DNA of 64,000 bases from Mixophyes australis (taxonomy: Eukaryota; Chordata; Amphibia; Anura; Limnodynastidae), in contig JAVHZZ010000003.1 of assembly GCA_036250195.1 (NCBI GenBank), forward strand, positions 34,006,335 through 34,070,334. Reading direction: 5' to 3'. Under the pieces are notes generated by a model. It was not told where the DNA came from, searched no databases, and saw only the letters and a program-made list of their open reading frames with translations. The translations under genes were made by a program, and so were the position numbers. Below are positions 24,601-39,600 of this stretch, piece by piece; the stretch's first letter is position 1; each line of letters opens with the position of its first letter.

Positions 24601-27600
24601 CCTCTAATACAGCGCATAGCTCTTCTAACCTAGTGTGCATCCCCTCTAATACAGCACACAGATCTTATAATCTAGTGTGCAGCCCCTCTAATACAGTGCA
24701 CATCTCTTCTAATCTAGTGTGCAGCCCCTCTAATATAGCGTACAGCTCTTCTAGTGTGCAGTCCCTCTAATACAGTGTACAATTCTTCTAGTGTGCATCC
24801 CTCTAATACAGCGCAGATCTCTTCTAATCTAGTGTGCAGCCCCTTTAATACAGCGCAGATCTCTTCTAATCTAGTGTGCAGCCCCTTTAATACAGCGCAC
24901 ATCTCTTCTAACCTATTGTGCAGCCCCTCGACCACAGCACATAGCTTTTCTAATCTAGTGTGTGGACCCTCTAATACAGCACAGAGCTCTTCTAATAGAG
25001 CTTTCTGTCTAGTCCAGTCTGTTTTTACTTGCATTGCATTATTCAATATGTCACAGCTCATGGCAGTGTTTGCTTTTGGTTTATGTAACCCCAAGTGGTG
25101 GTTTGTAAGGGATTGTTCAACTGATAAAGTAGACTATAATATGGGACTTTCAGGTATGGTTCCATAGGCCATGTTTCTGGGATTTGCAGCCAAGTATAGC
25201 ACCCACAGCTCCAGGTCGTAGACGTAAAATTTGAGGTCACAAAGTGTGGGCTTAGTTCCTGTTATCTATATCTTCATGTCAACAAATGCATGTCATTATT
25301 TATTTAATGTATCTACTATAATTGTTATCTAGATAATGTATTTAAAATATTAGTATATTTAAAAAGTCAGCTCTGTCCTTTCTATTTCTGCGTGCATGTT
25401 TGTGTATGCGTAATTGGTCTGTGAGTTTGGCTTGAGAAAGACCCTTGGATATGACGCTGTTCATATTAATGGAATGTCAGAAATAACCTAGAGAAAGTTA
25501 GGAGTCTTGAACATGTTCTATCCAGAGTATATCAATTTTGTTTTTATCTGTCAGTAACGTGGTAATATTAATGCAATGTGACTCAGTATAAATATGGGAT
25601 TGTACTTCCTGATTGCCACATTAAGTTGCTTTATCTATTGCTCTGGCTCAAGCTGTTAAACATTTCTTTGGTTTTCAAACTGGTTTAAAACGAACCTCTA
25701 CAATTATCCATAAGTTGTTTGATTAAAACTGGATTTGCCCTTCCTCTGATCACTCTCTTACTCTATTTATTATGAACTAGATAATAAGTAGTATGTGATT
25801 TCCAGTGATTGTTAAACAACAAGTTCCAGAATAGCCTGCCAGTCTTTGGCCTGGAATTGGAAGTAGTTATCTTTCTAACTCCTTACCTTCATAACCTGCG
25901 GCTGCACCTCTATAGCCACATTTTGGACCTGATGTAATATGTTGATCACAAGTTGAATATTATTAGTTGATGAAGTTATAGATTGTTTTCCGGTAGTTAC
26001 TGTAAAACTCAGATTTCCAAGTACATTGGGAACGTTTGCTGCAGATCCAGGGCCTGTTAACTCCTGAAAGAAAACAATACAACAACTTGGTAAATAAATA
26101 TTAAACATAATGTGCAATATAATGAATGTATTTAACCATAGTTTAAGTTGATTATTCTATAAAGGTAAACTGTAATGCTCTGCTTTTCCTAGTTACCAGT
26201 TAAGGGGTCTGATGCTGAGTGGAATTTATGCCAGTTTGTGTAGCGCAAATTGCTCAAATTCACACTATGCAGGCCCAGAAAGAGAGCATTTGCATATGCA
26301 CCGATGCCAACTGTGTATCTGGCATTTGTGCCTTCTTACTGGAGAGGGAAAGGGGCGTGCAAACACAGGCCAAGTACACTAAGGGCGTATTCACCCAAAT
26401 GCGGCTCATGCAGACCTACAGAAATACGCCTGTTAGGAGGTGTATCTTTTGCACCTGTTACAGGGCAGGTGCAAATACACGCTGATGATGACTTATGCAT
26501 AGTTGCCTACTCTCCTGGAATGTCCTGGAGACTCCCGAATTTCTGGGAGTCCTTCCGGACTCATGGGAGAGCAGGGTAACCTCCCAGAACCTGCCCATGT
26601 CCATAGTGAAGTAGGTGGGGGCGGAGCTTAGTGACACGATTCACACAGAATCACGTCATACTGGTCCCACCCCTGCTATAATAAGATGAAAAATTGAGCA
26701 CTTTAACAGATGGGGCAGGGCATATTGAGGCTGTTCCAGTGACCACGCCCCCAGGTCCCAGCAACAAGATCTCCCCTCCCGGAAGGGGGATCTCAAATGT
26801 TGTCAAGTATGAACTTCTGGCGTAAACCAGGCACATTTGCTGCCAGTGCAGAGCTGGATACATTTAGAGCTGTGTACTACACAGGGGCTTAAGTACACTG
26901 TTTTGAGTAATTCATGCCAAGTTTGCGCCCAACTTAGCCACATGGTGTTTTACTTCAGGCACCAGTTATCGGTCTGTTTTTCTTAATGGTCAATGGAAAA
27001 CACAGCATAAGTTTAAAGGTTAGACTTTATGATAATGACTTTGCTTTTAGTATAGTGCTGCACAGGCCTCCAGCTACAAGTAGGCAAAATCTAAGGTCTC
27101 AAAGACATCTGCCTTTACCAGCTTTCTTTAATGATCGGACAAGTGAAGTGGAGAGACCCGATATTGAGAGATCCACAGAGCTACAGAGGAGGGCAGCGGA
27201 GAAGTCCGCAGACAGAATAACAGTTCTCAGGCCAAGTAATTGTCAGCTCTTGTGTAGGACTTGTGGACACTGTCGATTTTGTATTGTTTACTTCAACAAA
27301 TAAGTGTGTGCTTGAGGAGATGAACGAGTGAACTTTAGCAACAGATGTTTTGTTGCCACAGAGAGACTGGAGAACTGAGAGACTGAGCTAGTTTGGAGAG
27401 CAAAACCAGCTAAATGGTTGAGTGCTTTTGCAAACTGAACGTACATAGAAAAAGATATTCATGAAAAGGAACAGTTGCATGTGTGTGTTGAGTCGGACGT
27501 ATCACAAGATACATACGGGCATATTCATTTGGTCGTGTTACTGTCAAAAGTAACGCGGCCTGCGCACTATTACCGTTACTACATTATTTACTTCTATTAC

Positions 27601-30600
27601 TTATTTACTACGTAGTAGTAACGCTTACCGTTACTACTACGTTATTTTATAGATATTTTCAGACTATTCCTGAAATCAAAACTGGTATCTGTTATTGGGT
27701 GAGGTGGAAACTAAGTTCAGTATTATTGGGAAAATATATGTATTATAAATGACACAAGAGAGATTGGTGGAGAGAGAATCCTTCATACTCTATCCATTCC
27801 ATTTTATAATAGGTGCTTCCCAATGACTTGATTCCCATCAATGGGCCTGATTCATCAAGGAATGTAAATGCCAATTATGTGATTATAATCCACAAATTTC
27901 ATCTGTGCATGGACAGATCTGGATCATATGTAACTAAATGCAGCAATGTTTAATTCATCTTCATGCACAAAGGACACTTACTACAGTCTACAATTTCTGG
28001 GAGGGAACGGGGCGCAAAAGTAACATTCGGCCATAGTCAGTACACAGAGAAGGCGTGACAAGCTGTAGCGCACACACACGACTGATTCAAACTTTGGGCA
28101 TCTGAGTTATTTGTTTTTCTGCCGTATCTTGCACCAGCTGCAGGGCTAGTCCTGATTACTAGAGTGATGAAATATGTGTTTTTTTTTTAACATTTTCTGC
28201 ATTAATGCTTATATTATTAATAGGTGACATTAATTGTATAGGTTTTTTTTTCCTTTGTGTGTTCTTTTTTGTGAATGTATATTCCACATAGGCATTGCAC
28301 ATATCCTGCAGCATCTTGTCTAGTAGTGCAGAGCAGACCTCCACCCGATTTCATCAGCGCATGTATTTTCAGATCTTTTCCTTGTTGAATTCGGGGGAGC
28401 GCAGAGCCGATTTATGTGCATTTTAAAATAAGCGTACGTTGCGCTCAATCTGTCCACTAAAAGTCTCACAAGAAAAAAAAATCAGTCTAGTATCTACATA
28501 GTAAAGTGAAAAGATGTCAGCGGTGTCTAGTACAAAGCAGAACGTTTGTTGGTCTACTTACCGCAACTTGATTGCTAATCACGTTGAGGCTGGCAAGTAC
28601 GCAGTTTGAACTTTTATTTTGCCATTGACCCCCAGTACTGCATATAAAAGTTCTATTTCCAGTCAGGGTAGGATCATAATTCTCACAAGGAACTGTGATA
28701 ACAGTACCTATAACTCCAAAGAAAGGGTATGTGCAAGTTGGGGCTGAAAAAGAAAAGAAGTTAAATTTCTTGCTCACTATTATTTTGTTATTGTATACTA
28801 TAATTATATTACCTATTTATTGGACAGTGCAAATTGTTGACTGATCCAGGTGTAGCGATTCCCATAAATATGGTACAACTAATTTGGATGTGAAGTTTTG
28901 CAGTTTTTGTGACCCAATACCTGGTGAAGGGATTGGACTTCACAATCAAGTATGGTGAATGATTTCAATATAAAAGTCTTCTAAAAGCCACCTGCGAGCC
29001 CCCAGTGTTTGTGACCTCAGGGGTTCCTTGTTTCTAGTGCATCTAACTACTTAATGGGCCGGTCAGTAGGGGAAATTTTGTTATTCCCCGTTGCTATCTG
29101 CAATGTATCTGAGGGTTATGATCTTATGTCTAAAATTCTCAGAAGCTTTTTCTTTCTAAGTTTCCTGATTTTGGACTACCTTAAGATGTTGCTTCTAGCA
29201 AAATATATTCAGGATCTAATTCAGTTCCTGCACCTTCCTGCACAGGCAGTCTCTACCCTACATAGTTCATCGCCATCTTGCTACAATTGGGATCATCATG
29301 CTGGTAGGGATTTTCTGAATTATGCACAGTACAGTTTGAACTACTGTTAGAAAACTCCACAGTGACATATATGATTGTCTACTTTCTAGAAAAGCTCTAA
29401 GGCCCAACCATTTTGGGAAAGGAGCAATCTTAGTCCAGTTGGGTGTCTACCACCTCTGAAACTCAGCTGTGTGTTTGACAAGGAACGGTGACCATAGGTG
29501 CTATCTAAATTTACTCCTAGATCTTGGAACTTTGGTGGTACAATAAAGTGTTTATAACCACCTTCTGGCAGAGCCTTTCACACAAGATCAAGGATGAGTT
29601 TGCAGCCATGATGTCCTAGCATCTCTTGATGAGCTTATTACTCTTTGTAAAATAAAAAAAAAATAGGCTTCCACTTCAGTGAGCATTATTAGGAAAGATG
29701 ATGTACCCGGAAAATGCAGCCACTCATTTAGCCCCAAATGTCCACTGCTTACTTTCTTAGAGAAACCTAGGCATGTAAATCTCTGAAGGTACTGTGACAG
29801 CCATTTTATTAGCCAGTATCCCCAGGAATACAAAATCCTAGCTGGATATGTAAATGCCATTATGAGCAATGATGATTGCTCTCCAACAAATAAAATATGT
29901 ATATTTGTCCTGATCTTGCACATTGTGTTCTTCAGTGTTAATGCTTTCCTGTATTTGGGGGCTGCTGGTCATTTTATTGCACAAACTCGAAACTACCAGA
30001 TTCTCAAGAAATCCCTCTACACTACAGTCATTGAAATGTGATTACAGATTGAAAAGAGGGGTGTCGGAGCCTAGTAGTGGCTATGTTTCTAGCCTGGGTC
30101 TATAGTTATGGTGGCTGACTGTTGAGTATGATGGTTTTGGTCGCTTACTGGGTATGAGCGTTTGCCATTCAGTTGTTGTGTAGGAGAATGACTGTCAAAT
30201 ACATTGACAGAGCATCGTGGTCATTTACTGTAGAGGGATCATTGGTCATCAGATTATGGGGCTCTGTACTGGTAATCACATGTTGGTGCTCTGTATCATA
30301 TACTAGAGATGATCAAACATTTCAAACCAGTTTGAAATTCAATCAAATTTCACCGGTTTGATGGCCACAAACATGCTAGTGGTACAATCTACAAGTGACT
30401 CTGATTTGATTTTGCAGTTTGAAATATGCAGTTCACATTCATGGGACCCTCAAATGTTCTCTAGGTCCTTGAAAAGGCTCTCTATAGGAATTATCGACTT
30501 ATTTTAAACATCTTCTGGTTTTGATTGAGTATTTCTTATCTCAGAATTGCCAACCATCCCTAATTCTCCATATTGAACAACTGCACAATATAATTTTTTC

Positions 30601-33600
30601 TGCATGCTAACTGAAATTTTTATCAATTTCTGGAAACATGATGTCCAACAAGACAGTACCACATGTGATGTGCTTAAATTCCCCTGCTCAGCAGCTAAGT
30701 GTCCCTGAACACTATTCTAAGATATTGGCAACTATGCTGTTCTCTATAATTTACCTGTATGAAATTAAGTCTGGTACAACTTTAAGCTAGATTAAACCCA
30801 TATATCCCGACATTATTTACTGAAAAATCATGATAATGCCAACCAAATAATGCCTTTCTACTTACAGACTACACCCCCTTTGCCCACAGGAAATTTGGAT
30901 TGTCCCATAAATAACTGAGATTCTTGGGGTCTAGCTCTCATAATTTTGAAATGTAAAAATTACACCCCATGCTTCCTGTTTGGTCCCAGGCAAGTTAAAA
31001 CAGTTCTAGGAACCCATTCTCACTTATCTTGCATTGTGCGTTAAAGTTCTTTGGATGATAAAGGGTACTCTCCAGGTAACACATGGAAGCCCAATTTGAG
31101 AGTATTTAATCCACTTAGAAAGCTTAGAAGTCCCAATCACCCTTTCTGTAATGTGGATTGGGAAGTGATGAAATTATATCAGCAGATCCCAATATTCCAC
31201 ATAGTGCAATTCATGTAAGAAAGGAAGGGTGGATGGAAAGTAGAATTACAAACAAATCTGACAAACTGCAAGAATACTACAGTCCCTTCACGTCTTCATG
31301 TGAGGAACGCTGGAGAGACATATGGATATTATATCACAATTACAAAATAACAATGTAGTACGAAGGTCTTACTTGGAATATAAGTCAGCGTCATTGTGTC
31401 ACTTGTTACAGTATCATTATTTAAGTTAGTAATTGTGCAGGTAGCTGTAAATGTCATGCCTCCAGGAGTAATACTTGTATTATAGCAAACGTCGGATCCA
31501 GAACGGAGCATTGCTGTGAAGAAAGAGTGATCATGTAAGTATTTCTATTCACGATAAATGTGACGCTTACCTGAATATGACACACTGGGGCATATTTAAT
31601 GAAATGGGACATGTACAAATGTGCTATACAATGTAGCAACCAATAAGATTCAACCTGTCGTTTCTCAAGTACAATTTAGAGAACGGAAGCAACTATCTGA
31701 CTGATTACTGGGATCCAGCAAATCTGTGACACATTGCACCATGTTATTAAATAAGCCCCATTATCTAATTCTTTTGGAGAATTTTGTTTGTCAGAACATT
31801 CTCACACTGCAACATATGTCAAGTAAGACTGTGAACAGGATGGAATGGATTACACTGCACAAACTACAGGCCTGATTCATATTCAGATTTAAGTCCGTTT
31901 GTGTCCTGTATCTGGCATGAAAATTGCTCTGCGCATGCTCCGAAAAGGACCTTACGCCAATGAACAAAATTGTATGCAATTCATTAATGTAACCCAGGTA
32001 CAGTGTATTCCAGGGGCTGGCGATGCAAGTCCTGGGTCTCTCGTAAGTCATCATTGTTTCATCTGTATCACTTGCACCAACTACAGGGCAGGTGTAAGAG
32101 CAGACTGATAGTGATGACTGACACGGCATAGTCTTTATATTAACAACTACATGTATGCGTGTCACTAGTTAGCACAGAACATGTGTATGCAAGTAAGATA
32201 GACTATAAAACCACACTGAATGTACAGTACTCATTAAAAGCATCTTGGGATCCGCTTGTATTTGAATATGGTCAGAACTACGCACAAATTACTGCTCATT
32301 TTTAAAACGCAACTTGCGCTATGTCCAAACATGAATCGTGCCCTAAGTGTACATCATAGAGAGAGATGGGTGGTACTATCAGCATACGATAGACACTCAA
32401 TAACGATGCTTGTCCATGTAAATCCGGCAACATTTGTAACTCCCAACTATCCTTATATGCGCATGCTCAGTACAGCAGGAGCGGGAGTCTCCACAAGAAT
32501 AGCTAACCCCTACAGCGTTAGATATCTTTAGCTGTAGCCGATGTTAAACTGCTGTGATAAGTATAATGTTAATACATAGTAACTGTAAGCTAAACTAAAA
32601 TAATTTGGAAAATAAATTAGTTAAGTAAATAAATAAGAGTTGTTATATGACAAGTCTAAACCATTGTAGAAATAACCACCCCATTCCTTTCATTTCTCTC
32701 TAAAGGTATAACTTATATAAGTATGAAGTTAATAATCATTATACAATTGCAAAGTGATTGTAGACAAGAGAGACTTTTACCTTGTGTAGAGATGGCTGAC
32801 GCTGTAGTGATCTGTAAAGTTGCACTAGGTTTATACGCGTCAATGTAATCTAAACAGCACGAAAAGGCTATTGGTGTATTTCCCGTGAAACCCGTATCAA
32901 TTGGGCTTCTTCTAATTTGATTTGGTTTAGCCAGTCTGAAAACATTAATCACTTTACTTGTCAGTATGCCATTGTTCACTGCACAGTAATAAATTCCTGT
33001 AAAATAAATCAAACAAAATTACAATATATTCATATACTCATTGGTAAGATAAGAAAGGCACAGCTAGGTCAATGATGATTATCACTGGGCTACCGCATTC
33101 TTTTACCATATAAAAGCACAGAGATACAGATTGTTAATAAGTTAAATAACACACCTGAAGTAACTGAAGTGTATATACTTAATTAAATCTATTTCACACA
33201 CTGCGTAATCCACTTGGGGAATGCAAACATCTTTACATATCCGCATAAGAGGGTGGTGTTTCACTATCTGCGACAGTGCAGAAAAAAAAGTTTCATACGT
33301 TTTTAAATAAGATTTTCTTGCAGTCTCCTAGCTAACAGATATTCTTTGTACAGACTGGTGTCTTAAAACACAGGTTCATGACCAGTCATGTTACAAAAAG
33401 CTTAACTATGACTTTTTGTCCTAACTTTGTTGCCCTTTAGCCATTGAGTACGAGTTGTGGAGTTTATAGTAGGTAGGAAATATGCTAACACAATTTTAAC
33501 ACCACTACAGTTGAAAGTTGAGATAAGGTTTGAACATTATATTGTACTTTAGTATTTAATACAGAAAAAAATGCATTGGTTTTCTTGTTCTTTAAACACT

Positions 33601-36600
33601 TTTACACCTGTAATAGATCTCTACAGTGATTTCAGGTATTATAATCTACATTAAGGTAATAGGAGTATAACAGGTTCAAGGCGCTAGTGAGTAGGACATA
33701 TGTGGCTGGTAACGATAATGACATTTATTGAAACATGATTTGCACAGAGTACTTTCCGGCCGGAAAGAGAATAAATAAAAATAAAAATAAACTGGTCATG
33801 CACGGTATATGAAATATGCAAAAAAACAGCTGGAACCGGGAACAGCAGGATAGATATGTTAGTCCATAAACATCGGTGTATCTCTGATGGTTAAAAGGTT
33901 TGCACAGTGCAAAAAAAACAAACAAAAAAAAAACAAAACTTGAAAACCAAACGGAAAAACAGAAAATATAGTATGATAAGATGTCAAATGTCCAAAGAAT
34001 AGATAAAAGACAAGTGTGATTCGGCTGTGTTATCAAAACAAATGTCCCATAAGAAATCCGGGCTCGCTGAATTGACAAAAAGAGCCCAAACCGGTGTTGC
34101 AATAAAAGCAAGGTATATCTCGTGGTAAAGTAAATGTTCCAAAAAGTCAGCAAATGGACCAAAAGTGACTTACACGACTGCGTCCAGCAGTAGAAGTTCT
34201 CCACGAAGCAGAGGTTCCTCCTGTGGTGCGGCAGCGTCTCTGGCCTCTCAGCCTTATGTTGTTACGGATCGCAAAGCCGCAGCCCGTATAAGTTGGAGGT
34301 GGTGTATGCACGCTCTAGGTATTCCTCTTAAACAACGGATGACTGGCCAATTTGTTTGTAGATGAGAATCTAGCATGCTAGATGTGGGTTTAGGTTTTGT
34401 CAGTGCTGAAGTCAATATGATAAAAGTTCTCCCCAACGCGTTTCGCTCGGGGTTTAAAAAACCCAATGAGCTTCCTCAGGGATTGTTTGTGATGAAACTG
34501 GGCTTTTTTCCAGTCTATTTATAGAACCCGGATGTTTTTAATTAGGCGACAAAACTTTCACTTAATTGTCCAGAGGTTCAGCTGGTGATAATGAAACCGC
34601 TCAGACTTTTTCCAGGCTGATTTGCTTGGCCCGGTGCGCTGCTCTCTCTTACCTTTGCTTCTCAGCTATTCACCATTAAGTGTAATATCATATGATACAA
34701 GAGTTGTGGTACTTTAGCAAATGCTAAATACATCCGTGATTATGGAGCTATTAACAGCTAGAGATGGATGAATTGATCGGGCCAACTCTAAAATTGGATA
34801 CTCGCTTTTGCCAAATTAATTTGCAAATCGATCCCGATTTGTCGCCACATGTCCATCGCTAGTAGCCCCTCAGACACACATTCATCCTGAACAACATCTA
34901 TGTATGCTCTCTGTGACTATTATTAGTCCAGACTCCAGTATGCACTGTTATGCACTATGCTGCTACATAGGTCTATAAATAGTAAAGCAGTATTGTCTGA
35001 TTTTTTTTTTCTCTTTTTAACTAATTTCACACCCTGAGTCCAGTGTGAATTAGCTCTGCGTATTCTCAGAAACGGACTTTGCGCCAATAAATGCAATTGC
35101 ATGCCATTCATGTCTGAACGAAGATTATACTTACTACTAGAGATGGTCACTGACCCCCGTGTTTTGGTTTTGGTTTTGGAACTGGATTACCTTCGTGTTT
35201 TGGTTTTGGCAAAACTGCCCTTGCGTGTTTTGGTTTTGGTTTTGTTTGGTTTTGTTTTGCTATTTTTGTAAAAAATAGCATTTTTTGGGTCTAAAATAAC
35301 CTAATTTAGTGCTCCACCAGTTTATTGGATAAGTGAGGTAATTCTAAAGCTAATAAATTATGAAAAAAACAGTTTAATCCCTGGTAGGCCGTCCTTAATT
35401 CTAAAACTTGCCTGCAAATTATACAGACAAACCTGGTTGTCTTCTCCTCCATCTTTGACTATTGGCAATGTAGCCATCGTCTTTGGGTGCATATTGCACC
35501 CTCCACTTGTAGTTAAATAGAAAAAAATCAGCCTCCATTGACTGTACGTTAAATAGAAATGGACAAAGGCAGTTTGGTATCTGTCTGCATCAGACCCCCT
35601 CTCCACTAGTAGTAAAATAGAAAACTATTCAGCCGTTATAGACTGTAGAATATAAATAGAAATGGACAAAGGCAGTTTGGTGGCAGTCTGTATCAGACCC
35701 CCCCCCCCCCTCCACTTTTAGTAAAATAAAAAAGAAGCAGCCTGCATAGATATATAACAATATGAACAATATAAAACGAAATGGAGAAAGGTAGTTTGGT
35801 GGCTGTCTATGACCCCCCCCCCCTCCACTTTATTATTATTATTATTATTATTCTTTATTTATATGGCGCCACTAGGTGTCCGTAGCGCCGTACAGGGACA
35901 AACAAAATTACAATACGAGGCGAGACAGCACAGTACCGTAAACACAGCTAAAGGGGCGGGGGAGGGGAGAGGGGAAGGTCCGCCAACGACGGAGTCCAAA
36001 AGGGAGGGCAGGGATGACAGGGAGACCCCCAGAGGGGAGAGGAGGGAGCGAGAGGGGACATGGGGAAGAGGGTCCTCGAGGAGGAGGGCTAGGTAGCTGG
36101 AGAGCAGAGTTAAAAGTGATTAAGACAGGAGGAGAGATGGCCCAGCTCAAAGGAGCGTACAGACAGAGAGACACGGGGAGAGAAGGAGGAACGGAGGATA
36201 AGGATAAGGGGAGGGGAAAGAGGGAAGAGGCAGAAGAAAAGGTAGGAAGTCAAGTGGGAGACTGGAAGGCTTTAAGAAAAAGGTGGGTTTTTAAAGCCCG
36301 TTTGAAACTGGACAGATTAGGGGAAGTTCTGATGGAGGGAGGGAGCTTGTTCCAGTCGAGGGGGGCAGCACGGGCGTAGTCTTGGATACACAAGTGGGAG
36401 GAGGTGATCAGGGGGGAAGAGAGGTGACGGTCATTGGCAGATCAGAGAGGGCGGGATGGAGCATGAATAGAGAGGAGGGTGGAGATGTAGGGTGCAGTGG
36501 AGTTGGCGAGGGCCTTGAATGTAAGAGTGAGGAGCTTGAACAGGATTCTGTAGGGGAAGGGGAGCCAGTGAAGGGATTGGTAGAGGGGGGAGACAGAAGA

Positions 36601-39600
36601 GGAGAGGCGAGAAAGGAAGATAAGCCTAGCGGCTGTGTTAAGTATAGATTCAAGGGGAGCGAGATGAGAGAGGGGGAGGCCAGTAAGGAGGAGGTTGCAG
36701 TAGGCCACTTGTAGTTAAATAGCAAAAAAGCAGCCTGCATAGACTGAACAATATAAAAATAAATGGACAAAGGCAGTTTGGTTTCTGTCTGTATCAGACC
36801 CCCTCTCCACTAGTAGTAAAATTGAAAACAATTCAGCCAGTACAGACTGTAGAATATAAATAGAAATGGACAAATGCAGGTTGGTGGCAGTCTGTATCAG
36901 ACCCCCCTCCACTTTTAGTGAAATAGAAAAATTCAGCCGGTATAGACTGTAGAATATAAATAGAAATGGACAAAGGCAGTTTGGTGTCTGTCTGTGTATG
37001 ACACCCTACCCTTATCGTGAAATTGACAAAGCAGCAGCCTTTCAAGACTGTACGTGATATAGAAATGACCAAGTCCCTTTCCTATTTGGGGTTAGATTAC
37101 ACCCTACACTTATATAGAAAGTTTTAAAAAGATGTTATCATTATCATCTTCAGCATCATCCTTACCCTCATCAGTGTGTACATCATCATCACAGACTATC
37201 AATTCATCTACGCTTGAATCCGCCATTAGAGAACTGTCAGTGCTTGGATGTCTTTGATGGTGAAGGCCTTCCTCGTGGAAGATGTAGTTAATTTTTATGA
37301 ACATCATTTTCTCCATATTTTTTGGCAGTAACATTCTACGGCGATCACTGACTAAGTTCCCGGCTGTGCTGAAAACTCGTTCAGAGTACACACTGGAGGG
37401 TGGGCAGCTTAGGTATTGCAAAGCAAGTTTGTACATGGGTTTCCAAATGGCCTGCTTTTCTTCCCAGTAAGGAATGGAAGTGTCTGACATTTCCATATCA
37501 ATTACCTCTTGAAAATAATCCTCCACCATCCTTTGCATGTTAATACTCGGATTGGATGGAGTTATGGGCAAGGTCACACTTTTTTTGAAAAATCTTTCAA
37601 ACCAGCCCAGATGTTAATTTGTTCTGGTCTGCCCCCTGCGTCTTCCCTGCTTAGCTTTTGAAAATTAAATTTTTTACGAGCAGCAGCAGCTTGAGAAACT
37701 GAATGAGGACACGTCTTCAAGCCAAGGCCCAGTTCAGCAGACAACTCGCTGAGCAATAGCTCCTTGCAAAAGTTCACATATCGCTAATTTTGAAGCAAAG
37801 ACTCAATGTAGGTCTTAAACCTTGGATCAAGCACAGTGGCCAAAACATACTGATCCGAGTTCAAGATCTTAATAACTCGAGGATCATTGTGAAGCGAATT
37901 AAGAACTTGATCTACAAGGCCAACATAATTTGCGGAATTGCTTGCTTTCATCTCATCCTTCAGTTTCTCAAGCTGCTTTTCCAATAGTCTAATTAAAGGA
38001 ATGACTTTCCTCAAGTTAGCAGAGTCTGCACTCACTTCACATGTCACAACTTCAAATGGTCTCTGCACCTTGCACAGGACTGAAAGGATTTCCCACTGTG
38101 CAAGAGTGAAATACATCCCCCCCTCCTTCCCCAATGTCATGGCTTGTGCAATACGCTTGGATGGCTTTGCGCTGTTCCTCCATCCTCTGAAACATGTACA
38201 GGGTGGAATTCCACCTAGTTACCACCTCTTGCTTAAGTTGGTGGCAGGGCAAGTTAAACTGCTCTTGGAGCTGCTGCAATCTCCTACATGCTGTAGCAGA
38301 ATGCCTGAAATGGCCTGAAATTTTACTGGCCACCGAAAGCATCTCCTGCACCTCACGATTATTTCTTAGGAAGCTCTGCACCAGCAAGTTGATGGTTTGA
38401 GCAAAACAGGGAATGTGATGGAATTCACCCAGCTGTAATGCTCGTACTATATTGTTGGCGTTATCAGAAATGACATATCCTGGGGAGAGTCCAAGTGGTA
38501 TAAGCCATGTATCAATCATATCTCTTAGTTTTCGTAAGAAATTGTCAGCTGTATGCCTGTTAGTGAAGCCGGTGATACAAAGAGTGGCCTGCCTGTGACA
38601 AATGTTACGTAGTGGTGTACATGCTGCTGCTGTTCCTGCTGGTGAAGGTGAATGACCAACCCAGTGGGCTGTCACAGTCATATAGTCTTTGGTTTGCCCA
38701 CTTCCACTTGTCCACATATCTGTGGTTAAGTGGACAGTGGGCAGAATGGCATTTTTCAGCGCAATCAGGAGGAGAGATGGCCCTGCTCAAAGGAGCGTAC
38801 AGACAGAGAGACACGGGGAGAGAAGGAGGAACGAAGGATAAGGATAAGGGGAGGGGAAAGAGGGAAGAGGCAGAAGAAAAGGTAGGAAGTCAAGTGGGAG
38901 ACTGGAAGGCTTTGAGAAAAAGGTGGGTTTTTAAAGCCCGTTTGAAACTGGACAGATTAGGGGAAGTTCTGATGGAGGGAGGGAGCTTGTTCCAGTCGAG
39001 GGGGGCAGCACGGGCGTAGTCTTGGATACACAAGTGGGAGGAGGTGATCAGGGGGGAAGAGAGGTGACGGTCATTGGCAGATCAGAGAGGGCGGGATGGA
39101 GCATGAATAGAGAGGAGGGTGGAGATGTAGGGTGCAGTGGAGTTGGCGAGGGCCTTGAATGTAAGAGTGAGGAGCTTGAACAGGATTCTGTAGGGGAAGG
39201 GGAGCCAGTGAAGGGATTGGTAGAGGGGGGAGACAGAAGAGGAGAGGCGAGAAAGGAAGATAAGCCTAGCGGCTGTGTTAAGTATAGATTCAAGGGGAGC
39301 GAGATGAGAGAGGGGGAGGCCAGTAAGGAGGAGAATGCAGTAGGCCACTTGTAGTTAAATAGCAAAAAAGCAGCCTGCATAGACTGAACAATATAAAAAT
39401 AAATGGACAAAGGCAGTTTGGTTTCTGTCTGTATCAGACCCCCTCTCCACTAGTAGTAAAATTGAAAACAATTCAGCCAGTACAGACTGTAGAATATAAA
39501 TAGAAATGGACAAATGCAGGTTGGTGGCAGTCTGTATCAGACCCCCCTCCACTTTTAGTGAAATAGAAAAATTCAGCCGGTATAGACTGTAGAATATAAA

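Larger units (their letters stand above)
36127..38766. repeat. 2,640-bp tandem duplication, copy A
   Basis: This begins inside the L2-like LINE (AGGAGGAGAG) and ends within the transposase core (CAGCGCAATC). It is followed at once by copy B. I count about nine substitutions between copies plus one 8-bp and one 28-bp indel, well under 1% divergence. Confidence 0.95.

Noticed and set aside
20990..25005. CRISPR-like array
   Set aside because: Units are contiguous without unique spacers, and the context is vertebrate intron DNA.
29588..29923. 111-codon minus-strand frame in the 28.7-31.4 kb intron
   Set aside because: It lacks a recognisable domain and splice sites, and its phase does not fit adgrf5.
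34759..34861. hAT MITE with target duplication
   Set aside because: Terminal words fit, but the flanking octamers differ, so only a low-confidence mobile element was listed.
35809..36714. Arg/Gly/Glu-rich open frames on the plus strand (and again at 38612-39354)
   Set aside because: They are the complement of an L2-like reverse transcriptase end; the second set is only the tandem duplicate.
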